From: Salvia splendens
Lineage: Eukaryota; Streptophyta; Magnoliopsida; Lamiales; Lamiaceae
Length of the DNA: 64,000 nucleotides
Direction of reading: 5' to 3'
NCBI RefSeq assembly: GCF_004379255.2
Contig: NC_056045.1
Coordinates: 10,133,593 to 10,197,592 of the forward strand
This document shows, piece after piece, positions 10,990 to 20,690 of the stretch. The notes under the pieces are model-generated. The model made no database searches, was not told the DNA's origin, and was given only the letters and a program-made list of their open reading frames with translations. How positions within the stretch are numbered: the stretch's first letter is position 1; each line of letters begins with the position of its first letter. Position numbers and translations under genes: made by a program.

Positions 10990-12957
10990 ATGAGGAGTTT
11001 TGTTAAGAATTTTGGTGTAAATATTGTAGATAAACTTTTCTTTATTTTTTGTGTTCCGCAGTTAAATGAAACTGAGTCCAACTGGCCAAAGGAAGAAGGG
11101 GTGAATCCAGTCACCACTCATTCAGAATTAACCACTGCCTTGCCTGTTGACTTGGATGCGAGCGATGAGGAGGATCGCGGCACAGCCATCAAGAGTGAAC
11201 CGGAATCAATATCCGCAGCTGAAGATGAGAAAGCCAACATGGCTAACGACCAGGAAGATGATCCCGAGATAAGCTCATTGTACGCCCACTTGGATGGTGA
11301 ACCACCGCAAGCAATCGTCATAACCCTAGGACAAGAAGCAGTCTACGTGAAGCCTCGTATTATGGCCGTCCTGCCTGTGTTCTTGGGGAGGAGTTGTGAC
11401 AACCCATACGAGTTCTTGCATGAATTTTGCAAAATCTGCAAGGCTCAAAAGCGGCCAGCGGGGTCGAGCGAAAATGATTACAGACTGAAGGCCCTTCCCC
11501 TTGCCCTTAAAGGGGAGGCGAATACTTGGTTCAAGAGGCTGCCACCAAATTGTATCAGAACCTGGTCTGACTTCAAGATGATGTTCTTGGATCAGTTCTT
11601 CCCAGCGGCCAGGACAAGCGCACTAAGAGAAAAAATTCGAGGAGTTACACAAAGTTATGATGAGACCCTTACTCAGTACTGGTCAAGATACATGGGTCTG
11701 TTGGATGCATGTCCGAACCATCGCATGACGGATATTGAGATAAACCATACCTTCTATGAGGGGATGAACAAGGCAACCAAGGATCTTGTAAACTCATCGT
11801 CCGGAGGAAGCTTCACGCAACTACGGGTCAGCGAAGCGAAGAGGGTCCTAGGGAAGCTACTGAGTGCAAAGAAAGAGTACGACAATTCAAGGGATGGATA
11901 CAGCCGAGAAAGGGTTGCAAGGGCCTCGTTTACTGATCAGGAGCAGAAGCTTGAACAGAAGATGGATTTGAAGATGGAGGAGTTGAAGAAGACACTTCTT
12001 AGTGCAATTGAGAAAAACACTCCACCACCTTCCTCAACTGGGAGCTACAAGGGTGCAAAGCAAGGGAATCAAGGGTTGACCTATGATCAGCCAAACGACT
12101 TGGCCAGTATGGAGCAGGTCAATGCTGCCGGCTACTTTAATTCAAGTGGGAATTGGATCCAGGGTAGGCAACGGGATGCACCATGGAGGGATCACCCGAA
12201 CTTTCGTTGGGGAGATGGGAACCAGAATCAAAACCAAGGTCAAGGTCAGAACCAATATAACTCCCATCCGAACCAAAACCCAAACCGTGGCCTAGCAAAC
12301 CCTGACCACCAGTTTAACTGGTCAGGAAGGAACCAACAACCCCAAAACCAAAACCCACAAAACCAAAACTCTAACCCTAACCAGCATCACTACCCCAACC
12401 AGTTCAGTCAGTACCCTTCATACCGAAATCAGCCAAACTACCCCTACAACCAAAACCATCCATACTACCAGTCGTATCCCAACGGCCAGTATAACTCCCA
12501 TCACCAGCAATATCCCTACCAACACCACCTGAATCCCAATCACAGTCAATCCCACAACTCTAACCAATTCGGCCAGTACCCCTCTCATCAAAATCAGCCA
12601 AACTATTCCTACCACCCATACCTTAACACCCAGTATAATCCCCACCATCAGCAAAACCCTAACCATTTCCCACACCAAAACAAGTCAGAAAGATCTATGG
12701 AAGAGATGATGGGAGAGATGCTTGCTTACCAACAAACCATGAGGAGTGAATTTCAGTCAAATAATGAAGTGGTGCAAGGCATGCAAAACGCCCAGAAAGA
12801 GCATAAAGAAAATATGGACATGTTGAATAAGCAACTGTCCTACCTGGCCAGTTCGATGAATGAGATTTGTGGGAATGCGGAAAGGCTCCCAGTTATGGTG
12901 CACATACATGACAAGCCTAATGTTAGCAAGGTGACATTGTGGTCAAGAACATCCTAA
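10990..12957 (+). CDS. Athila-2 gag with Asn/Gln-rich prion-like tract
   Basis: The 655-codon frame carries the retrotransposon gag (capsid) domain at about residues 110-300 (FLGRSCDNPYEFLHEFCKIC; LKGEANTWFKRLP; FKMMFLDQFFPAARTSALR; ETLTQYWSRYMGLLDACPNH). The first ~25 residues are hydrophobic and may be untranslated leader, so the true start is unsure. Residues ~405-570 are a low-complexity tract very rich in Asn, Gln, Tyr, His and Pro. A heptad-like segment (about 575-635) matches the gag end of Athila-1. The frame stops with TAA at 12955-12957, just where related elements read SGKELEG; the same frame stays open after it, so the stop may be recent or read through. No CCHC zinc knuckle is visible. 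Gag would form the particle that packages the RNA. Confidence 0.9.
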   Translation: MRSFVKNFGVNIVDKLFFIFCVPQLNETESNWPKEEGVNPVTTHSELTTALPVDLDASDEEDRGTAIKSEPESISAAEDEKANMANDQEDDPEISSLYAHLDGEPPQAIVITLGQEAVYVKPRIMAVLPVFLGRSCDNPYEFLHEFCKICKAQKRPAGSSENDYRLKALPLALKGEANTWFKRLPPNCIRTWSDFKMMFLDQFFPAARTSALREKIRGVTQSYDETLTQYWSRYMGLLDACPNHRMTDIEINHTFYEGMNKATKDLVNSSSGGSFTQLRVSEAKRVLGKLLSAKKEYDNSRDGYSRERVARASFTDQEQKLEQKMDLKMEELKKTLLSAIEKNTPPPSSTGSYKGAKQGNQGLTYDQPNDLASMEQVNAAGYFNSSGNWIQGRQRDAPWRDHPNFRWGDGNQNQNQGQGQNQYNSHPNQNPNRGLANPDHQFNWSGRNQQPQNQNPQNQNSNPNQHHYPNQFSQYPSYRNQPNYPYNQNHPYYQSYPNGQYNSHHQQYPYQHHLNPNHSQSHNSNQFGQYPSHQNQPNYSYHPYLNTQYNPHHQQNPNHFPHQNKSERSMEEMMGEMLAYQQTMRSEFQSNNEVVQGMQNAQKEHKENMDMLNKQLSYLASSMNEICGNAERLPVMVHIHDKPNVSKVTLWSRTS

Positions 12958-13959
12958 AAGGAGCTTGAAGGGAATGAGTCATTTGGGGAATCAAGCAAGA
13001 CGAAGGATATGGAGGACATACTGATCAAGAGGAGTGGTCCTGATAAAACTGAACCAGTTGCTGAACCTCAAATCAACCAGGGTCTGGAAGAGAGTTCAAG
13101 GGAAGCAACCAAAGAACCTGATGAAGAGGATATTGAAGAGACTATTTGTCGGAAGTCAAGATTCGCTAGAGTCACTTGGGCTCACCTACTGGCAGAGAAG
13201 AATTCACAGAGAAAACAAGGGATGAAGCGCGCATCGAGGCGAATCATCGGGCGTAGGATTGGGAAAAAGAAGGGGCCCAGCAAGGTTCATGATCTTGTAG
13301 AGATCTCAAGTGAGGAGGACAAGACTCCTTGCAACAAAAAGAAGAGAAAGGACACTGATACTGATTAGGAAGATAGTGGACCTCCTACAAAACCTGGGGA
13401 GGATCCAAAACATAATACAACCAAGTCAGAGACCCCTGTTGTTGCTGGACATCCGTCATCGACCCTTACTATCCAGGAAGGGGGTTCTCCTACAAAACCT
13501 GGGGAGAACCCGACTGCAACTTTCTCCCAGCCAGTACAGAAGGCCAACATCGACAATCCACTTACCATCCCTGCTGCCCAGAAAGAGACACCAGTATCAG
13601 AAACTGACTTACAGGAAAATCAAGACAAAGAAAGAAATGCAACCAAGAAAGAAAGAGGAAAGGCTATGGGGCAGCAAAGCAAAAGAAGGAGACGAAGAAG
13701 CCCAGGGTGGTCCTATCGGCCATTATGATCAAGAAGCTGGGACAAGTACCCAAACTGATCGGGAGCAAGGTCCCCAGCAACCATCATCTGCGGCCCATGG
13801 AAAAGAGGAAAATCAAGGGGACTTTCAAGAATCATAAGAAAAAGAGTGGCACCCCTGATGTGTACCAACAAAGGAACTCAAGAAGGAAACTGCACAAGGC
13901 TCCTGACCAAAGAGGATTCAGAAGAGAAGATGACCAACCCTACCAACTGACCAGTTAGC
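12958..13959 (+). pseudogene. Athila-2 basic/acidic accessory region after gag
   Basis: In frame with gag the sequence reads on from KELEG through an acidic stretch and a basic stretch (RRIIGRRIGKKKG, then KKKRKDTDTD) to TAG at 13366-13368, and beyond that stop to a TGA near 13728. The neighbouring frame then stays open to 13958 with more Lys/Arg-rich residues. A near-repeat encoding PPTKPGED / SPTKPGEN occurs at about 13379 and 13488. It sits where protease and RT should be but shows none of their motifs. It could be a remnant of a chimeric ORF or a nuclear-type accessory protein; I do not recognise the family. Confidence 0.55.
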
Positions 13960-14040
13960 TTTCTTTTTATTTTCAGTAAACTTGAGTTTTTTTTTCTAGA
14001 TGTGTTGTTTTTTTTTTTTACATGTTTTAGCATGCGTATA

Positions 14041-14439
14041 CCCTCATTCATAACACTTAGTCTATTTCATAGTCTAAGAGTGAGAAGACGAGGGTTTACA
14101 ACATTATATGTGTTTAGGATGTTTAGAAGTTGTCTTTGTTTTTCGTTTTTTTTATGTGAATCCTATACCTTCTCCCACTTAACCTATTGCATAGTCTAAG
14201 TGTGAGAAGTTTTTGTTGACATAGTATGTTTTGCATATTAGTTCTTGTTCCACATTGTCTATGTGTTCTCTATGTTCGTTATTCTTCTCCCACTTAGCCT
14301 ATTGCATAGTCTAAGTGTGAGAAGTTTTTGTTGACATAGTATGTTTTGCATATTAGTTCTTGTTCCACATTGTCTATGTGTTCTCTATGTTCGTTATTCT
14401 TCTCCCACTTAGCCTATTACATAGTCTAAGTGTGAGAAG
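14041..14439 (+). repeat. Four hairpins, three in a 115-bp tandem repeat
   Basis: The arms CTTCTCCCACTTAG and CTAAGTGTGAGAAG are almost perfect reverse complements around a ~13-base loop. Copies lie at 14169-14209, 14284-14324 and 14399-14439, exactly 115 bases apart, and a diverged copy is at 14041-14093. The arm CTAAGTGTGAGAAG resembles the sequence touching the 3' LTR (GTAAGTGTGAGCAG). The repeat may be an RNA packaging or 3'-end signal; this is inference. Confidence 0.8.
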
Positions 14440-15200
14440 TTTCATATATAATATGTTTTCCATGTATTATGTGCTTTCTGGTCTTTTGTGTTTCTATGTG
14501 TTGGATACTGGTCATCCTGTTTTCCACTTCACTAAACTTGCGTGAAAGCAAGCAAGGATGAAGTGGGAGGAGGAGATAATGGCCAGTATAATTGTATATA
14601 TGTGTTGTCATGTGTTGTGTCAGTCCCTAATAAGTCAGTTTAGGTTAATTTTGTTTTTTTAGGACATGTGTTAAAACACGGGCTTAAAACTCAACTGCCT
14701 CAAACTGACGGTGAGGGGAATTGAGGGAGATAAGGCATGCTGGACAATGGAAACCATCCCCCTTAGTATCTCCTAGGCAGTATAGATGATGCAAGTATGA
14801 GAGAAAAACTCATCCTTAGAGCCAGATACAAAAGCCCTCTTAAATGGTGAGTTATAAGCCTAAGTGGAACCACTTTCCACCAAATTAGAAAAAAAAAAGA
14901 GTGGCTGCCACATGATGCCCAGGGTAAGGTGACCGCGTGTAGCAAGTCCTGAAGGCAGTAGGAAACCCCCCATCTTAAAAAAAAAAAACCATCCTTTAGA
15001 ACCCCTCTTTCTAGCCAAATCTATACCCAGATATATAACCCACAAGCCACTGGGACTGTGTGTGTGAGGCATAAGGCAAGAAGGCGACTGGCCAGGAGGA
15101 CATATAAGAAAAAAAAACAACTAGAAAAAGAAATCGAGAAGGAAGGAGAAAATCGATCAGGAGAAATTCCAGGTCCAAAAAAATATAAGAAGGAATAAGG

Positions 15201-15292
15201 GTGGCGAAGCCACATAAAGAAATGTTGAAGAAAATGGTCAAAAACACTTGACCACAAAAAGAAAGAAGAAGGAATAAGGGTGACGAAGCCAC
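15201..15292 (+). ncRNA. Two GAA-loop mini-hairpins in Athila-2 3' region
   Basis: GTGGC-GAA-GCCAC at 15201-15213 is a 5-bp stem with a three-base GAA loop. A second, slightly broken copy (GTGAC-GAA-GCCAC) is at 15280-15292. Both follow AGGAATAAGG, just as the Athila-1 hairpins follow AGGTATAAG. The stems differ from those of Athila-1 by paired changes, see findings. Called as an RNA element, not an independent ncRNA gene. Confidence 0.5.
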
Positions 15293-15911
15293 AAAGAAGC
15301 TACTGACCAGTTGGAGTCCAATATCAGAAAACGTCCAGCCAAAGAGAAGCAACAGCCAAGAGCTCAAATGCACACAGTTCCCCCACATCGAAATAAAGGA
15401 GTAGTTTTTGAACCTTAGAGCCTTAGGAACATCTACCCCATACACTACAAACCAATAGCCCCGTTACAAACCTTAAAACCCTTCAGGAGCCGCACGTGAG
15501 ATATGAGTCCGAAGCATCTGTGGTTCAACATTTTGAGAGAAAACAGTCCTAATATCCCTAGTGAGGAATGAGCGACTGAGCGAATCTGGTGTTTGGCCGA
15601 GAGTTTGGGTGATCTTGACGAGCAGATATACTGACTGGGAAGGAAAAGGGGGGCGGCAGAAGTTCAAGGCTGTCTAAGGCCGGATTGCACCTAATCCCAA
15701 GGGGAGGGATGGTTGAAAATATAGCCCGTTCAATGTGTTTAAGTGCTTGTGAGTCTGTTTATGTGTGTTGTCCGTCGTTTATGTGTTTTTCTTTGCGTCC
15801 AAGTTTTAGAGTCTTAGGTCGGTCAGGGGTGTAACCAGGCTAGAATTCGACTTATTTCTTTATGTTTGTTCTTCACGCTTGAGGACAAGCATGTGGTAAG
15901 TGTGAGCAGTT

Positions 15912-17503
15912 TGATAAGTCGCATTCTAGGCCTTGGTTACTGGTCAGTATAAGGTGCTTTATTGGATAATATCTGCAAAATAGTTGTTAAAGTGTGCAGG
16001 TTGAAGTACTAAATCAGGAGGGAAGGTTCAGAAGGAATTCGAGTGAAAAAGCTGCGAAGAGTGTGCAAACTGGTCAGTATGAGTAGAAAATACGCAAACT
16101 GGTCAGGATGGATGCTACAGAGCTGGACACGAGAAGGAAGGACTTGCTTGGAATAATCACCTATCTAAAGAAGGGCAAAATTGTCATTCCACATGAAGAG
16201 AAAGCCCTAGAAATTAGGGCAAGCCACCCTATAAATAGGAGCTGAACATAAAGAAAAGAGGAATCGACACACCACTTCACTTAGGACTTATCATCACTAC
16301 TACATCACTTTTGAGGAGAATAGCTCCACTAGCTTTTAGTTCTATCTAAATCCAGCAGCCTGACTTGAAGATTCCGGCCACCTGCCGGTCAGGAGCATCA
16401 TGCCTGATTCATTCCAGCCGCCGTAGTTCCAGAAATTCCTCCAGTTTCAGTTTTCGATGAGCCAAACAATCTTTTACTTGCTTTGTTTTTAAGATTTCTT
16501 AGTTTAAGAACTTGTTTTTTTTGCCTGCCTTTGACTTGGATTCCAGTAGCTACTTAGTTGAAACATCTTTTGGGTGATAATCTTGAATGCAATGAAGTTT
16601 ATTGTGGTTTTATTTTATGTTTCAGCTTGCTTATTATTTCTTTCTGCCTAGTAACTAGATCTGGTAGTTTTACGTTGATTTTTGTTGTTTAAGTGCTTGA
16701 ATCTGCTTGCTTAGTTAGATCAAGGTTTTCTTAGAGTGTTTACAAGTTTTAATCGGGTTAAGGTCCTCAAAAATGCATGAGAATCGTTTCTGCTTGCTTC
16801 TGTCACCTTGTCCCGCTGACCAGTTTGCGTAGATCTCAGTTTTCTTAGCTTTCGTTCTCGATTTCAAGTTAAATATTGCATTTACGAATTTTCAAGCTTG
16901 ATCATTCATCAATGGAGTTTGTTAGATCTTGTTGTTTAGCTTGGTGAAGAAGATAATGTCACAATCAAAGAATGGGACCACTTGTGTTGCTTTTGTTGCT
17001 TTTTGCTTTTGTACTTGCATTTTTTCAGCTTTTCTGCACACCCAGGAGGCAGTCTACCAGCATGTCCTTTGATTCTGTTTACCTTTTGTCTAGTCATTTT
17101 TAGTAAGTTTTGTCTAGTAGCTTCTCACATACACACTCGTACCCTAATTTACACACGCACTTTAATTTCTCTTAGCACGCAGCATTTAGAGCCCACCCTG
17201 ACCTACTGGTCATGAGGGGTATAGGTTCCATTTCATTTTCCGACTAGGTAAAACTCAACCCCAAAAAAGCGTGGTAGCTAACCAACCGCTCCCAGAATGT
17301 TATCGCAAGTGTATCTCGCCTACATCCATCTCTGTGGGATTCGACCCTTACTCCACTATACTAGCCAGTAGAAGTGGGTTGAGGTATTTTTTTGTTGATA
17401 GGGAAGATAGACACAGACCCAACGACACAGCTAGGTCTAGGTACCCTCCTGGCCAGCTGACACACACACACAGAGTCATAGTCTCATCTTTTCCCTCCTA
17501 TCA
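15912..17503 (+). repeat. Right LTR of Athila-2
   Basis: Same ends as the left LTR. A 16-bp insertion at about 16990-17005 (extra TTGCTTTTTGCTTTTG) accounts for the length difference. The sequence just before the LTR, GTAAGTGTGAGCAGTT, is a poor polypurine tract. Confidence 0.96.
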
Positions 17504-17508
17504 CCGTC
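17504..17508. repeat. Target-site duplication of Athila-2, right copy (CCGTC)
   Basis: Identical to 9303-9307 and directly after the terminal CA of the right LTR. Confidence 0.95.
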
Positions 17509-20016
17509 GCAGAAAAGTACGAAGAAGAAGCAGATCTGGCGACAGGGCTGGGATTATTGGTTGTAAGTGAACCCAGGTTAGATTCTGTCGCTGAGAGGGA
17601 ATTCCCTGTTTTAAATGATGAAGTAGTTGGAGTTCCTGAGGGGGTGAACCCTGTGTTTGCCGCCGTGGCTTTTGTGGAGAAAGAAACCCTACCAGAATCT
17701 GTGGGTGTGGATCTTTCTGTTGTTGCTGATAGTCGTACAGAGGGAGAATCCCCTGTTTTGGAAAAGTTTGGAGAGGGGAACCCCAGTTGTTGGTAGTGAT
17801 GTTCCAGAGGGCGACGAAGCCCTAAATTCTGATAGAAAATTAGCGGGGGAAACCCCAGAAGTGGTTAAGGGCGCCAAAGCCCTAACTGTTGAGGAAGATG
17901 TCAAGGAGGGGGAAACCCCTGAGAAGTCCGTGGGTATTGAAGCCCACGTTGAACAAGAGTTGGCTGGGGTAGAGTCCCCTGTTTATCTCAAGGGGGCGAC
18001 CCCTTTTATGTCTGACAAGGAAGAAGCCCTCGTTGCTGATGCTGAACAAGAACCCGGAGGCAACGGGATGATTTTGATGGTAGATCTGACTGATGTCCCC
18101 GTTGGGACCGATTCACCAGTTAACGCACGGGAAGCAAGGAGGCAAGCTCGTCGAGGTTTACGTGATGAAATAGAGGAACACGTCCCGTGGACAGAAGCAG
18201 GGTCACTGGATCTAGAGCCTGCAGCTCCTGACCAGGTAAACTCTCCTAGACCTACTGATGGGGAGAGCGACAAGGAGGAGCGTCGACACACGGTCGAGAG
18301 GAAGAGGAAAGGAAAATAGATTGCTCCTTCCTCGACCAAGAAAGCAAAAGGGAAGTCCGTTGAACCCTCTCTCCCTCCACCTGCTAAGGTACCGTACGCT
18401 GCTGAGTCCGGAAGCCCTAATGGGTCCAGTGACTCCGAAGAAAAACAAGAGGTGGAGCTCAACTTTGAGCCGAAAGAAATCTGGATTACTAAAGAGCTGC
18501 TGAACGAGATGAGGAAGTTCGCGGACCCAAAACGCACAGCAATATACACGGAGAAGAGTGGTTTAGGAAAGGTTGCTAAGTCCGGGAAGATGTATGACTC
18601 GGCGGAACTAAAGGAGATCTCGAGCAACGATGAATTTTGGGGGTATATAGAGGCAATCGGCTTTGACTGGTTGTTAAAGCATAGCACCCTTGAGGTTCCG
18701 ATAGACTTGGCCTGGGAATTTTTCTCGACTTTTCGGTTTAAATCTACCACCGACTTGGATGCTGATTCCATTAACTTCCGGCTCTTCACCGAAGAACATG
18801 TGATGAGCATCCGTGAGTGGACCTTACGGATGGGTCTGCTGACGCGTACAGAAGATGACGAAGGATTATGGAACGAGAGAATGGTCGGCCCACCAAAGTT
18901 CACGCCAGGTTTCAAAGCGCAGAGCGCATGGGAGTTCTTGACCCACCCGAGGGTGGGTCAATTTAAAACTAGTTTTTCAAAGGCCTACCATATCGAGAAC
19001 AGGATCCTAAGGTTCGCCCAAACCTTCATTAGCTATAATCTGATGGGCACAGCTAACAACGCATTGACGACTCCTGACTTATACTTTACCTGGTGCATGG
19101 CCACGGGTGTACGTGTCCACTTGGGCTACTGGTTAGCCCAAGCCTGCCACCAAGTAACTGCCAACCCTTCCCGACATCTATACACATGCCATCTTCTCGG
19201 GGCTTATCTACAGCGGAATGTGATCATGAAGATCCACAAGTCCTGCCGAGAAGTGAAGATGTGTCTACCCCCAGAGGTTTTCGACATGGATTACTTCTTC
19301 AACAAGGGGCTGCTAACCACGCACGGGAGGGATGTCTGTTTCTATGAAGTTGGTAAGTCGGAAGCCCAGATCAAACAGGAGCAAGAGGTGGCGGGGTGAC
19401 AGAAATTGCTGATGTGGATGCAGCCAGAGAGTCAGTCGTGGAAGTGGAAGTGATGAGGAAGGAAGTCGGATGGATGAGATCCGAAATTCAAAAGGTGAGG
19501 GAAGAGATCGTGGCCCTACGGGGTAAAGGGAAGGACAGTGTTGGGGCTGAGGGAGTCCGGAAAGAAGTTGTCGGAGTAAGAACGGAGATCGATGAAATGA
19601 AAACGGAAGTCAGGAAGGTTAGGGAAGAAATGGTGGCCCTCAAGGGGCGCATTTCTGATCTGGTGGAGACATCATCCAGATGTATTGAGAGGATGACGGA
19701 AGGTGTCGCATTAATAATGACGATGATGAAGTGGTTGCGCGAGAAATTTCCGGACGCACCAAAGTCACTTCCTGGATCCAGTGGCGGAACCACAGCGCCA
19801 AGTCTAGGAAGTTTATCTATCCAGAAGCCGCCACAAGTCACCAAGCCTCTGACCATCCTGTCTTCTGCTAGACCCGTGACTTTAAAGAAGACCGTACCCA
19901 GACAGACAGAAGAGAGGACAGAGAAGCCGGAATCGCCGGCAAGAAAGAAGGCTAAAGTGACCCAACAGGCCGTGCCCCCCAAGTCTGGCTCCCAAGGGGG
20001 CCAGACCCCGAATTAA
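17509..20016 (+). pseudogene. Athila-1 env-like ORF (ATHILA ORF-1-type), main part
   Basis: The frame continues the fragment at 9083-9307. It shifts by one near 17760-17800, meets TAG at 18317-18319 and shifts again at a GGGG run near 19393. The first part is acidic with a loose repeat (GETPE, GESPV, GVESPV). Residues coded at about 18450-19380 resemble the ATHILA ORF-1 family: INFRLFTEEHVMSIREW and LRMGLL, then FISYNLMGTANNALTTPDL. The last part (19396-20016) is a coiled coil with recurring EVRKVREEMVALKG-like heptads, then a Pro/Lys-rich tail. No clear signal peptide or membrane span is visible, so an envelope function is not shown; the position after pol is the reason for the name. Confidence 0.75.
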
Positions 20017-20117
20017 TTCCCCCCAACCCAAGTAACTTTTACTTTTCATCTTTTATTGCTTTCTGTTTTTGTTTTTCTGTGCCAGTATGCTTGTTCTGTA
20101 CTTATGTGTTGCAATTT

Positions 20118-20240
20118 CCCACACTTAGCCCATTCTTTGGTCTAAGTGTGAGAATGGGTTGTGCCGTTTTTGCATGTTTGGTTTTAGTTGTTGAACTTTC
20201 TCCCACTTAGCCCGGTGTACGGTCTAAGTGTGAGAAGTTT
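20118..20240 (+). repeat. Two hairpins of the CACTTAG/CTAAGTG type
   Basis: At 20118-20158 CCCACACTTAG pairs with CTAAGTGTGAG; at 20194-20240 CTTTCTCCCACTTAG pairs with CTAAGTGTGAGAAG. The stems match those of Athila-2 at 14041-14439 but loops and flanks differ. Confidence 0.75.
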
Positions 20241-20690
20241 GTTTTGTTTTTAGCATGTTGTTTGTTCGTTTTGTAGTCTGTTTTGTGTTGTTCATACTTC
20301 CATGTTTCCCCCCTTCACTAGGATAGCTTGGGGACAAGCTTGAGTGAAGTGGGAGGGGGAGGGAATAGGTGCAGTATGTAAATAAGAGTCTTAGAGTCTT
20401 CAGTTTTTTTTATTTTATTTTTGCGTGTTGCATGAGCTAGTGGATAAAATAAGGCAAAAATTCCCTTAGTAAGAGCAATTGAAGAAAGGATACACGTCAA
20501 CTTTGATGCCCTTTTCCTTAATAAACCAAAAGCGGTTTGGATGAAGTGAGGACGATAGAGGATGCTTTAGATAACCTAGCTGTGCAGCCCTACTATAAAA
20601 GTGAGTTATAAGCCTAAACACTTTGAGCTAACATGTAAAAGATGGGCAGCCACTTGATGCTTAGGGAGAAGAGTCTGACGGAAAAAAAAG

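Larger units (their letters stand above)
13960..15911 (+). other. Athila-2 3' untranslated region
   Basis: Roughly 1.95 kb without a convincing gene. It holds a tandem hairpin array (14041-14439), a purine run (14565-14576), the module GAGTTATAAGCCTAAG (14849), two mini-hairpins with GAA loops (15201-15213, 15280-15292), the module GTCCTAATATCCCTAGTGAG (15546) and the LTR-proximal sequence GAGGACAAGCATGTGG. Equivalents of most of these, in the same order, lie in the Athila-1 3' region. Confidence 0.75.
9308..17503 (+). mobile_element. Athila-2: complete, pol-less Athila-like retrotransposon
   Basis: The element is bounded by LTRs of 1576 and 1592 bp with TG...CA ends and a perfect CCGTC duplication. 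Inside are a tRNA-Asp primer site, a gag ORF, a basic accessory region and about 2 kb of 3' untranslated DNA with hairpins. There is no protease, RT, RNase H or integrase, so it must be moved by enzymes supplied by another element. It shares several 3' modules with Athila-1, its present host element, so the two belong to related families and an Athila relative may be the helper. LTR near-identity shows a recent insertion. Confidence 0.95.

Noticed and set aside
12418..12678. A Val/Leu-rich minus-strand ORF resembling a membrane protein
   Set aside because: Antisense reading of the Asn/Gln-rich gag tract; AAC and CAA triplets give Val and Leu on the other strand.
17983..18915. A 310-codon ORF on the minus strand
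   Set aside because: It is the antisense shadow of the env-like ORF; the composition is Ser-rich and without motifs, while the plus strand has the ATHILA-type domain.
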